Assembly: GCA_947624925.1 (NCBI GenBank) | Contig: CANQMG010000082.1 | Span: forward strand, 1 to 5,070 | Reading direction: 5' to 3' | From: an uncultured Clostridia bacterium | GTDB taxonomy: Bacteria; Bacillota; Clostridia; TANB77; CAG-508 | DNA: 5,070 bases | In this document: one piece after another, positions 1-5,070 of the stretch | Layout of the letters: each line of letters starts with the position of its first letter | Position numbering within the stretch: position 1 is the stretch's first letter | Translations under genes and position numbers: made by a program | The notes under the pieces: generated by a model | The model's database searches: none | Seen by the model: the letters and a program-made list of their open reading frames with translations, nothing else | Told to the model about the DNA's origin: nothing

Positions 1-279
1 ACAAAAGAAGTGGTAGATACTAAAAATATAATTATAACATTTGCACAAAATAGTACCTTAAATGACGGCTCAGGAAAAGGAAGACAAGATTTAGATAATT
101 TAGGAAAACTTGAAGGATATTACATAACAAATGGAAAAGCTATAAAAATAACATGTGAAAAAAAATCTAGAAAAGAAAAAACAATATATAAAGATTTAGA
201 TGGAAATGAAATAAATGTTAATGATGGTAACACATTTATACAAATTGTTCCAATAAATTCTAAAGTTGAAATAAAGTAA
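1..279 (+). CDS. DUF3048 (YerB-type) protein, C-terminal part only
   Basis: The reading frame is open from the first base (aca aaa gaa gtg ...) to TAA at 277-279, so the gene begins upstream and 92 C-terminal residues are visible. The GTG at position 10 is just a valine codon in this larger frame and has no ribosome binding site visible before it. The segment reads like the C-terminal domain of DUF3048/YerB proteins: NIIITFAQNST, then GRQDLD, EGYYITNGKAI, a basic stretch, a YKDLDGNEI turn and TFIQIVPINSKVEI at the end. These are typically secreted or lipid-anchored proteins of Bacillota with no firmly established function; any signal peptide would lie outside the window. No catalytic motif is visible. 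A hairpin follows the stop, and era begins 65 nt downstream on the same strand, so this gene is probably transcribed separately from era. The family call comes from remembered motif similarity, not a search. Confidence 0.8.
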   Translation, partial: TKEVVDTKNIIITFAQNSTLNDGSGKGRQDLDNLGKLEGYYITNGKAIKITCEKKSRKEKTIYKDLDGNEINVNDGNTFIQIVPINSKVEIK

Positions 280-293
280 ATTTATTTTGATTA

Positions 294-318
294 CACAATT
301 TTACAAATTGTGCATTTT
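294..318 (+). terminator. possible intrinsic terminator after the DUF3048 gene
   Basis: A perfect 8-bp inverted repeat, CACAATTT (294-301) and AAATTGTG (305-312), is separated by a 3-nt loop (TAC) and followed by CATTTT. It lies 15 nt after the stop codon of the upstream gene and 27 nt before the era SD region. The stem has few G-C pairs and the T run is only four bases, so it would be a weak terminator. Because it is close to palindromic it could also be a protein-binding site near the era promoter. Confidence 0.45.
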
Positions 319-344
319 ATATAATATATAATGAGGAAGGCAAA

Positions 345-1247
345 ATGGAAAAATTTAAATCAGGATTTGTATCAATTTTAGGAAGAACTAATGTAGGAAA
401 GTCAACCTTAATAAATTCATTAGCAGGTGAAAAAGTTGCAATAATGACTAATAAACCCCAAACAACAAGAACTGCAATAAGAGCAATAGTTAATAGACCA
501 AATTCTCAAATAATATTTATAGATACACCAGGAATTCATAAACCAAAAAGTAAATTAGGAAACACAATGATAGAAACAGCATTTGGAACAGTAGAAGATG
601 TAGATGTAATATTATTTTTAGTAGAAGCTACAAGTAACCAAATAGGCAAAGGAGATAAAATTATTTTAGAAAAGTTAAAGCAGCATAATGGTAATGTAAT
701 ACTAGTTATTAATAAAATAGATTTGGTTAACAAAGAGCAACTAGCTAAAGTAATTGATTTATATAGTAATGAGCTTAATTTTAATGCAATAGTTCCTATA
801 TCTGCATTAAAGAATAAACAAACACAAGAAATATTAGATGAAATTGAAAAATTATTAAAACCAGGACCTGCATATTATGATATAGAAGAATTTACAGATC
901 AAACGCAAAGGCAATTAGCAGAAGAAGTAATAAGAGAAAAAGCTTTAAAACTATTAGATGATGAAGTTCCACACGGAATATATATTGAAATTGAGAAAAT
1001 GAAACACACAAAATCAAAATTAAAGGAAGATTTATATAATATAGAAGCTACAATATACTGCCTAAGAGATTCGCATAAAGGAATTATAATAGGAAAGAAT
1101 GGGCAAATGCTAAAAAAAATAGGAACATATGCAAGGCAAGATTTAGAAAAAATGTTAAATGCAAAGGTTAATTTAAAAACATGGGTAAAAGTAAAGAAAG
1201 ATTGGCTTGATGAAGAAAAAATTGTAAAAAAATTCAAACCAAATTAA
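345..1247 (+). CDS. era: GTPase Era
   Basis: This 300-residue protein is full length for Era (about 300). Era is an essential GTPase that binds 16S rRNA near its 3' end and assists assembly of the 30S ribosomal subunit, acting in the cytoplasm and at the membrane. The N-terminal G domain shows G1 GRTNVGKS (13-20), the TTRTAIRAI switch I segment (about 40-48), G3 DTPG (60-63) followed by IHKPK, G4 NKID (123-126) and G5 SALK (153-156). The C-terminal KH RNA-binding domain carries its GxxG loop in GIIIGKNG (246-253). G1 has Thr at position 15 where Pro is commoner (GRPNVGKS), a change not expected to matter. The ATG at 345 is preceded by GAGGAAGG (333-340) at good spacing. Two TATAAT-like strings (320-325 and 327-332) lie just upstream but have no convincing -35 partner. 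yqzL and recO follow on the same strand, as in B. subtilis, suggesting one transcript. Confidence 0.98.
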   Translation: MEKFKSGFVSILGRTNVGKSTLINSLAGEKVAIMTNKPQTTRTAIRAIVNRPNSQIIFIDTPGIHKPKSKLGNTMIETAFGTVEDVDVILFLVEATSNQIGKGDKIILEKLKQHNGNVILVINKIDLVNKEQLAKVIDLYSNELNFNAIVPISALKNKQTQEILDEIEKLLKPGPAYYDIEEFTDQTQRQLAEEVIREKALKLLDDEVPHGIYIEIEKMKHTKSKLKEDLYNIEATIYCLRDSHKGIIIGKNGQMLKKIGTYARQDLEKMLNAKVNLKTWVKVKKDWLDEEKIVKKFKPN

Positions 1248-1288
1248 AAGTTAAATATGAATAAAAACACAAAAAATGCAAAAGATAA

Positions 1289-1314
1289 ATTTAAAAGTAA
1301 TTTTGCTTTTAAAT
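1289..1314 (+). other. inverted repeat directly upstream of the yqzL-like gene's RBS
   Basis: A perfect 9-bp inverted repeat, ATTTAAAAG (1289-1297) and CTTTTAAAT (1306-1314), has an 8-nt loop. It ends one base before the AGGAG (1315-1319) that serves the next gene. There is no T run after it and only one G-C pair, so it does not look like a terminator. It could tune access to the ribosome binding site or protect mRNA ends, but in DNA this AT-rich such a repeat may arise by chance. Confidence 0.3.
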
Positions 1315-1327
1315 AGGAGATGATTGT

Positions 1328-1480
1328 ATGATTAAAAAAATGGCATGGAATACTTTTAAAAATACAGGGAACATAGATACTTTTTTAGAACTTATGCAAG
1401 TTGAAAACTTAGAAAAACAGTTAAATGGTGAAATTGATGGGAATAATAAAAACGAAGGGGATAATATTATTAGAAAGTAA
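1328..1480 (+). CDS. yqzL: small YqzL-like protein
   Basis: This is a 50-codon gene starting at ATG 1328 and ending at TAA 1478-1480. A very good Shine-Dalgarno, AGGAGATGA (1315-1323), precedes the start; AGGAG ends 8 nt before it. The core MAWNTFKNTGNIDTFLEL (residues 5-22) matches the YqzL pattern of a Trp, then Phe, then TGNID and an aromatic-Leu, and the gene sits between era and recO exactly where yqzL is found in B. subtilis. The function of YqzL is not established. No signal peptide, membrane segment or Cys/His cluster is present, so a small soluble cytoplasmic protein is likely. The C-terminal 14 codons or so overlap the start of recO in another frame, so the Asn/Lys/Asp-rich tail is probably constrained by recO as much as by its own function. 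Translation of this gene probably couples to recO. Family assignment is from motif memory plus position. Confidence 0.75.
   Translation: MIKKMAWNTFKNTGNIDTFLELMQVENLEKQLNGEIDGNNKNEGDNIIRK
1427..1431 (+). promoter_or_regulatory. ribosome binding site that decides the recO start
   Basis: GGTGA (1427-1431) lies 5 nt before ATG 1437, inside the yqzL-like gene. The alternative ATG at 1425 has only GAAAAACAGTTAA upstream, which is not a Shine-Dalgarno. The site therefore favours 1437 as the recO start. Because it is internal to the upstream gene, ribosomes translating that gene pass over it, consistent with translational coupling. Confidence 0.6.
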
Positions 1481-2138
1481 TATGGGAGATTCTGATAAAA
1501 TGTTAACAATGTTAACACCAGGACTCGGAAAAATTGGGTGTGCTGCAAAAGGCGCTAGAAGACCTAGAAGTCTTTTGCTATCTGGCACTCAATTTTTGTG
1601 TTTTGGAGAATACATATTATATAAAGGAAAAGATACGTATAATATAAATTCATGTGATACTATAGAAGTATTTTATAATATAAGGACAGATTTAGATAAA
1701 CTTGAAATTGCATCCAAAATATCAAAAATTATACTAGAAGTAACAAACGAAAATGAAAACACATATAAAATTTTGCAATTACTATTAAATACATTATATA
1801 TAATTTCAGAAACAGATAAAAACTTAGAGCTAGTATTTGCAATATTTAAGTTAAGATTATTATGCATATTAGGTTATTTACCTAATGTAGAAATGTGCAG
1901 AGAGTGTAATACAAAAGAAGAATTAAACTATTTTAGTATAAAGGAAAATGGATTTAAATGTAAAAACTGTGCAAAACAAGATAAAAGTTGTATACAAATG
2001 AATAATACCACAAAAACTGCAATTACATATATAGTAAAAGCCCCAGCCAAAAAAATATATTCATTCAATATACCAGAAGAAAGCATAAAAGAATTATCCA
2101 TAATAGCAGACTTATATTTTAAAAGTAAAATTGACTAG
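1437..2138 (+). CDS. recO: DNA repair protein RecO
   Basis: From the preferred ATG at 1437 the protein is 233 residues, within the usual RecO range (about 230-260). A start at 1425 would add only MVKL but lacks an SD. RecO is the mediator of the RecFOR pathway: it binds SSB-coated single-stranded DNA and RecR, and helps load RecA at gaps and breaks. The N-terminal OB-fold region begins MGIIKTKGIILLE and continues with the typical GDSDKMLTMLTPGLGKIG and KGARRPRS stretch (about residues 17-45). A zinc-finger-like pair follows a helical region: C154-x2-C157 (CREC) and C175-x2-C178 (CKNC). The stop is TAG at 2136-2138. The gene starts 44 nt inside the yqzL-like gene, is followed by a hairpin-rich non-coding region, and its partner recR lies about 2.4 kb downstream. 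Confidence 0.95.
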   Translation: MGIIKTKGIILLESNMGDSDKMLTMLTPGLGKIGCAAKGARRPRSLLLSGTQFLCFGEYILYKGKDTYNINSCDTIEVFYNIRTDLDKLEIASKISKIILEVTNENENTYKILQLLLNTLYIISETDKNLELVFAIFKLRLLCILGYLPNVEMCRECNTKEELNYFSIKENGFKCKNCAKQDKSCIQMNNTTKTAITYIVKAPAKKIYSFNIPEESIKELSIIADLYFKSKID

Positions 2139-2205
2139 TTAAGGTTAGATAAGAATTAGGTTAGTCAATTTATGAGATTTAGTGCTAAGTTTTATATTCT
2201 CATAA
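2128..2205 (+). other. two consecutive hairpins at the end of recO
   Basis: The first inverted repeat is AAATTGACTA (2128-2137) with TAGTCAATTT (2162-2171), a perfect 10-bp stem that includes the recO stop codon and a 24-nt loop holding two GGTTAG copies (2143-2148; the second, 2159-2164, runs into the 3' arm). The second is TTATGAGA (2170-2177) with TCTCATAA (2198-2205), an 8-bp stem with a 20-nt loop. Their arms overlap by two bases (2170-2171), so the two stems partly compete. An AT-rich, T-containing tract follows. They may form the 3' end of the era-yqzL-recO transcript, but neither is a textbook GC-rich terminator with a T run. Confidence 0.4.
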
Positions 2206-2228
2206 TATAATTTATTTTAAATAAACTA

Positions 2229-2257
2229 TTGATAAATTTTAAATTAAATAATATAAT
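2229..2257 (+). promoter_or_regulatory. strong sigma-A-type promoter for the SRP RNA
   Basis: A near-consensus -35 element TTGATA (2229-2234) and a perfect -10 element TATAAT (2252-2257) are separated by exactly 17 nt. The upstream sequence is nearly pure A/T and could act as an UP element. The predicted start falls at about 2263-2265, which is the base of the closing helix of the SRP RNA, so promoter and RNA structure agree independently. With no other promoter visible before dnaX, it may also drive the downstream genes. Confidence 0.85.
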
Positions 2258-2263
2258 ATAAAT

Positions 2264-2402
2264 GGTATGAGTCTAACTCTTGTATGGAAAGCATTTCGAT
2301 AAAAAGCTATGAATCTTGTCAGGTCCGGAAGGAAGCAGCAATAAGTAGTGTATTTATGTGGAATACTTTCCATAGAGGAGTTAAGTTAAAAACTCACACC
2401 AT
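2264..2402 (+). ncRNA. ffs: signal recognition particle RNA, small (4.5S-like) type
   Basis: This RNA partners with Ffh to target nascent membrane proteins to FtsY and the translocon. The hallmark apical hairpin is present: GTCAGGTCCGGAAGGAAGCAGC lies at about 2318-2339 with the GGAA tetraloop at 2327-2330. The rod-like remainder folds well: 2274-2291 pairs with 2366-2383 over 18 positions with a single G.G mismatch and one G.U; 2293-2297 pairs with 2360-2364 and 2299-2303 with 2353-2357. The closing helix GGTATGAGT (2264-2272) pairs with ACTCACACC (2392-2400) with one A.C mismatch. An asymmetric bulge lies at 2384-2391. The ends are estimated from the promoter and the closing helix. There is no room for an Alu domain between the promoter and the rod, so this is the short form, somewhat longer than E. 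coli 4.5S (114 nt). It lies just before dnaX, as in many Bacillota. Confidence 0.95.
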
Positions 2403-2406
2403 TTTT
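2392..2406 (+). terminator. possible leaky terminator formed by the SRP RNA closing helix
   Basis: The 3' arm of the closing helix (2392-2400) is followed by ATTTTT (2401-2406). If transcription starts near 2264 the 5' arm is 2264-2272, so the whole RNA would be the loop of the terminator, an unusual geometry. dnaX begins 20 nt later with no promoter visible between. Partial read-through or processing of a longer transcript is therefore likely. Confidence 0.35.
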
Positions 2407-2413
2407 AAATAAG

Positions 2414-2419
2414 AGGTGA
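2414..2419 (+). promoter_or_regulatory. ribosome binding site fixing the GTG start of dnaX
   Basis: AGGTGA (2414-2419) is placed 6 nt before GTG 2426. There is no in-frame ATG nearby, and the protein from GTG begins with the conserved MAYTALYRKFRP, so GTG is the start. Confidence 0.85.
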
Positions 2420-2425
2420 ATTCAG

Positions 2426-4027
2426 GTGGCATATACAGCTTTATATAGAAAATTTAGGCCAACATCATTTTCAGAAATAGTAGGGCAAGAACACATAACT
2501 AGAACGCTAAAAAATCAAATTATGGCACAAAGAGTAGGACATGCTTATTTATTTAATGGTGGAAGAGGAACTGGAAAAACTTCTGCTGCAAAGATTTTAG
2601 CAAGAGCTATTAACTGCTTAAATCCGAAAGATGGTGAGCCATGCAATGAGTGCGAGATATGTAAGGCAGCTTTAGATGGATCACTTACAGATATAGTAGA
2701 ATTAGATGCTGCTTCAAATAATAGTGTTGAGGATATAAGAGCTATAAGAGAAGAGGTAAATTTTCTACCAACACTTGCAAAATATAGAGTATATATAATA
2801 GATGAGGTTCATATGCTATCAACTGGAGCTTTTAATGCATTATTAAAAACATTAGAAGAGCCACCAGCACATGTTAAATTTATATTAGCAACGACTGAAC
2901 CTCAAAAGTTACCAATGACTATATTATCTAGATGCCAAAGGTTTGACTTTAAAAAAATTGCTCCAAAGGATATTATAAAAAGACTAAAAATAGTAGCAAA
3001 AGAATCAAATTTGAAAATAACAGATGAGGCTTTAAATACGATTTCTATATTGGCTGAAGGAGCAATGAGAGATGCTCTTAGTATTCTAGAAAGATGTGTT
3101 CAAGATGGTATGAATGAAATAGATGAAAATAATATAAAAGAATTGGTAGGAATACCAAAGCTTACATATATAAACAAAATTGTTACCTCTATACTAGAAT
3201 ATAATGTAGAAGATGTTTTAAAAACTGCGGAAGAAATTTTAAATGAAGGCAAAGATATTAATAATATAATATGGGAAATGATTAAATATACTAAAGATAT
3301 TTTAATATATAAAACAACTGGTAAATTGGACATATATTCTAAAGATGAAATTGAGCAAATAAAAGAAATTTCACAAAAAGTTTCAAAAGAGAAATTATTA
3401 GATGTTATTTGTAAACTTTCTGAATTAGAAAATGATATAAAATGGTCATCACAAAGAACTATTTTATTTGAGACAGGCTTAATAAAGCTTTCTAGTGGTA
3501 CATCTGGAAATTCTACAGATGAACTAGAAAACAGAATAAAGAAAATAGAAGATATAATTAGCAAGGTGGATTTTAACAAGCAAATTAACCAAACAAATAA
3601 TGCAGCAAAGTTTGTTTCAAATGAGCCAATGCAAAATTTAAATAAGCCGGCAGAAAAAAATATAAAGAAAATTACTCAAACGATAGATGCAAAAAATGAA
3701 GATTATTGGAAAGATGTAGTTGGTAATTTAAAGCAATCTGGTAAAATGATGTTATATACAAATTTAATGAATAGTGTAGCAAAAAAAGTCAGTGATGTAA
3801 CAATAGAAGTTGAATTTCCAAATGGTTTAACACAGTTTGGAAAAACTGTACTAGAAAAACCAGAGAATATAAATGAGGTAACTAAACTTGTATCAATTGC
3901 TTGTGGAAAAGAAATGAATGTAAGATATGTAGATAACTCACAAAGTGCTAGTACAAGTAATAAAAAAGATAATCTTGAGGATATAGCAAAAAATTTAGAT
4001 ATACCATTTAATATTGTAGATGAATAA
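2426..4027 (+). CDS. dnaX: DNA polymerase III subunit gamma/tau
   Basis: This 533-residue protein is the clamp-loader ATPase that opens the sliding clamp and, as full-length tau, couples the polymerase and helicase at the fork. The AAA+ module begins with YRKFRPTSFSEIVGQ and shows Walker A GGRGTGKT (45-52), four zinc-ligand cysteines C64, C73, C76 and C79, Walker B IIDEVHML (124-131, D126/E127) and the SRC motif 168-170 with arginine finger R169. The lid and collar domains run to roughly residue 365. A polar Asn/Lys-rich linker follows to about 425, and then a C-terminal domain beginning near W428 (YWKDVVGNLKQSGK). The start is GTG. The codons for A452-K453-K454 form an in-frame A_AAA_AAA heptamer; a -1 shift there would add Ser-Gln and stop, giving a 456-residue short form (see findings). 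The SRP RNA lies just upstream, and ybaB and recR follow. Confidence 0.98.
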   Translation: MAYTALYRKFRPTSFSEIVGQEHITRTLKNQIMAQRVGHAYLFNGGRGTGKTSAAKILARAINCLNPKDGEPCNECEICKAALDGSLTDIVELDAASNNSVEDIRAIREEVNFLPTLAKYRVYIIDEVHMLSTGAFNALLKTLEEPPAHVKFILATTEPQKLPMTILSRCQRFDFKKIAPKDIIKRLKIVAKESNLKITDEALNTISILAEGAMRDALSILERCVQDGMNEIDENNIKELVGIPKLTYINKIVTSILEYNVEDVLKTAEEILNEGKDINNIIWEMIKYTKDILIYKTTGKLDIYSKDEIEQIKEISQKVSKEKLLDVICKLSELENDIKWSSQRTILFETGLIKLSSGTSGNSTDELENRIKKIEDIISKVDFNKQINQTNNAAKFVSNEPMQNLNKPAEKNIKKITQTIDAKNEDYWKDVVGNLKQSGKMMLYTNLMNSVAKKVSDVTIEVEFPNGLTQFGKTVLEKPENINEVTKLVSIACGKEMNVRYVDNSQSASTSNKKDNLEDIAKNLDIPFNIVDE

Positions 4028-4029
4028 AT

Positions 4030-4083
4030 TTGTAATTTGAAAAATATAAATTGCAATGTAGTGGTAGGCCTTATGCTTAGCCA
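4030..4083 (+). other. two hairpins in the dnaX-ybaB gap
   Basis: The first is TTGTAATTT (4030-4038) with AAATTGCAA (4048-4056), a 9-bp stem including one G.U and a 9-nt loop, starting three bases after the dnaX stop. The second is TGGTAGGC (4062-4069) with GCTTAGCCA (4075-4083), an 8-bp stem with one bulged G (4080), one G.U and a 5-nt loop; it is markedly more GC-rich than its surroundings. No T run follows either, so they look less like terminators than like mRNA-stabilising or processing structures, or a weak attenuator, in front of ybaB. TATAAT strings at 4084-4089 and 4099-4104 have no good -35 partner. Confidence 0.4.
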
Positions 4084-4124
4084 TATAATAAAAGAATATA
4101 TAATGTGAAAGGAGAAAATATAAA

Positions 4125-4469
4125 ATGTCAAAAAGAGGTGGTTTCCCAGGAGGAATGGGAGGATTCGGAGGAATGAATATTAATCAACTTATGAAAGAAG
4201 CAAAAAAAATGCAAGCAAACATGGAGAAGGACCAAGAAGATTTAGCAAATAAGGAATTTGAAGCAACAGCAGGTGGGGGAGCAATTTATGCTAAAGTAAC
4301 AGGCAAGAAGGAGTTAAAGGAAATTAAACTTAATAAAGAAATTGTAGATCCTGATGATGTTGATATGCTACAAGATTTAATAATAACTTGTGTTAATGAA
4401 GCTCTAAGAAAAGTAGATTCAGCACAAGCAGCACAACTTGGTAAATATAACATACCAGGTTTAATGTAA
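4125..4469 (+). CDS. ybaB: YbaB/EbfC family nucleoid-associated protein
   Basis: This 114-residue protein is close to the usual length of about 100-115. YbaB/EbfC proteins are small dimeric DNA-binding proteins with a tweezer-like fold that coat the nucleoid and affect expression and possibly repair. The N-terminus is Gly/Met/Phe-rich (residues 5-17: GGFPGGMGGFGGM), an extension I associate with Clostridia-type members. The family core follows: NINQLMKEAKKMQANMEKDQEDL, then ATAGGGAIYAKVTGKKELKEIKLNKEIVDPDDVDMLQDL written here as two conserved blocks (about 49-58 and 59-87), and the helical NEALRKVDSAQAAQ segment. ATG 4125 is preceded by AAAGGAG (4108-4114). The dnaX-ybaB-recR order is widely conserved and supports a single operon. 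recR starts 12 nt after the stop. Confidence 0.95.
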   Translation: MSKRGGFPGGMGGFGGMNINQLMKEAKKMQANMEKDQEDLANKEFEATAGGGAIYAKVTGKKELKEIKLNKEIVDPDDVDMLQDLIITCVNEALRKVDSAQAAQLGKYNIPGLM

Positions 4470-4481
4470 AAGGAGAATTAA

Positions 4482-5070
4482 ATGTCATATTATTCACCAT
4501 CAATAGAAAAATTAATAGAAAGCTTCGAAAAACTTCCTAGTATAGGACATAAAACAGCAATAAGACTTGCTTTTTATGTTTTAAATTCAAGTAATGAAGA
4601 AACAGAAGAGTTTATAAATGCAATAAAAACAGCAAGGACTAATTTAAAATATTGTTCTAAATGTTACAATATATCTGATACAGATCCATGTTTGATATGT
4701 GCAAATCCAAAGAGAGATGAATCTACAATATGTGTAGTAGAGGATGTAAAAGATATAATTGCTATGGAAAGAACTCATGAATATAAAGGTGTATATCATG
4801 TTCTTCATGGTTCAATATCGCCAATGAATGGCATCGGACCAGATGATATAAAAATTAAGGAATTGTTATCAAGAGTTACTACAAATGATAATATTAAAGA
4901 AGTAATACTTGCTACAAATCCGAGAGTAGAAGGAGAAGCAACTGCTATGTATATATCTAAACTTCTAAAACCATTAGGAATAAAAACTACTAGAATAGCT
5001 CATGGTATACCAGTTGGTGGAGATTTAGAATATACAGATGAGGTAACACTAATTAAGGCTCTCGAGGGAA
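4482..5070 (+). CDS. recR: recombination mediator RecR (3' end just outside the window)
   Basis: The frame is open from ATG 4482 to the window edge, giving 196 full codons. RecR is usually about 198-200 residues and often ends ALEGR-x-x, so only a few codons are missing. RecR forms a ring-like clamp with RecO or RecF that helps load RecA at gapped DNA. Visible in order are a helix-hairpin-helix ([18 protein letters not shown], 17-34), a zinc finger with C58, C61, C70 and C73 (CSKC ... CLIC), a Toprim domain starting at VVEDVKDI (85-92) with the acidic residue E87, the [18 protein letters not shown] stretch (106-123), the [10 protein letters not shown] segment, and the [18 protein letters not shown]-terminal region. 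AGGAGA (4471-4476) sits 5 nt before ATG. The 12-nt gap from ybaB implies co-transcription with it. No frameshift or missing key residue is seen. Confidence 0.97.
   Translation, partial: MSYYSPSIEKLIESFEKLPSIGHKTAIRLAFYVLNSSNEETEEFINAIKTARTNLKYCSKCYNISDTDPCLICANPKRDESTICVVEDVKDIIAMERTHEYKGVYHVLHGSISPMNGIGPDDIKIKELLSRVTTNDNIKEVILATNPRVEGEATAMYISKLLKPLGIKTTRIAHGIPVGGDLEYTDEVTLIKALEG

Noticed and set aside
10..279. GTG at position 10 as the start of an independent 89-residue protein
   Set aside because: The frame is open to the left edge, no SD precedes the GTG, and the sequence is the interior of a DUF3048 C-terminal domain, so this is a partial gene.
287..332. Promoter for era from TTGATT (287-292) and TATAAT (320-325 or 327-332)
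   Set aside because: The spacing is 27 nt or more, and no other hexamer near 16-18 nt upstream resembles a -35 element. A promoter is plausible but cannot be placed.
1112..1119. Run of eight As in era as a frameshift site
   Set aside because: The -1 frame stays open for about 17 codons and would wreck the KH domain. No family precedent for Era frameshifting is known to me, so it serves only as background for the dnaX heptamer.
536..1237. Minus-strand open frames opposite era
   Set aside because: They lie antisense to a complete, motif-verified Era gene, give Ser/Phe/Ile-rich translations typical of reversed A-rich coding DNA, and have no supporting SD or family motifs.
1425..1436. Upstream ATG 1425 as the recO start
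   Set aside because: It has no ribosome binding site, whereas ATG 1437 has GGTGA at 5-nt spacing and gives a typical RecO N-terminus.
1309..1867. Minus-strand frames opposite the yqzL-like gene and recO
   Set aside because: Both are antisense to well-supported plus-strand genes and have no recognisable motifs.
4084..4104. Separate ybaB promoter with TATAAT at 4084-4089 or 4099-4104
   Set aside because: No acceptable -35 hexamer lies 16-18 nt upstream of either, and TATAAT strings are expected by chance in DNA this AT-rich.
3100..4131. Minus-strand frames of 159 and 142 codons opposite dnaX
   Set aside because: They are antisense shadows of dnaX. The apparent hydrophobic membrane-like stretches come from the complement of Lys/Asn/Ile codons, not from a real gene.

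Overview
The window is strongly AT-rich DNA (heavy use of AGA, ATA and A/T-ending codons, standard stops TAA/TAG, clear AGGAG-type Shine-Dalgarno sites). It most resembles a low-GC Bacillota of the Clostridia type. That placement is an inference from gene order, base composition, a Gly-rich YbaB N-terminus and the presence of a yqzL-like gene. All genes lie on the + strand and all are housekeeping. I see no mobile element, CRISPR array, phage gene, tRNA or rRNA, and no sign of recent transfer.

Layout: (1) 1-279, the 3' end of a DUF3048/YerB-type protein gene, followed by a short hairpin that may terminate it. (2) 345-2138, an era - yqzL-like - recO cluster: the ribosome-assembly GTPase Era, a 50-residue YqzL-family protein, and the recombination mediator RecO, whose preferred start lies 44 nt inside the small gene. 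(3) 2139-2425, a non-coding stretch holding two overlapping hairpins, a near-consensus promoter (TTGATA-17-TATAAT) and a complete small-type signal recognition particle RNA. (4) 2426-5070, dnaX (DNA polymerase III tau/gamma), ybaB/ebfC (nucleoid-associated protein) and recR, which runs off the right edge only a few codons before its expected end.

Functionally the genes join ribosome maturation (Era), protein targeting (SRP RNA), the replicase clamp loader (DnaX) and recombinational repair. RecO and RecR are partners in the RecFOR pathway, and YbaB commonly sits between dnaX and recR. In Bacillus subtilis the era-yqzL-recO group and the scr-dnaX-yaaK-recR group are separate loci. Here they are directly adjacent, bringing recO and recR within about 2.4 kb.

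No previously undescribed system was found. The points most worth checking are an in-frame A_AAA_AAA heptamer in dnaX that would give a short form stopping two codons after a -1 shift, the SRP RNA acting as the leader of the dnaX operon while apparently lacking an Alu domain, and the long yqzL/recO overlap.
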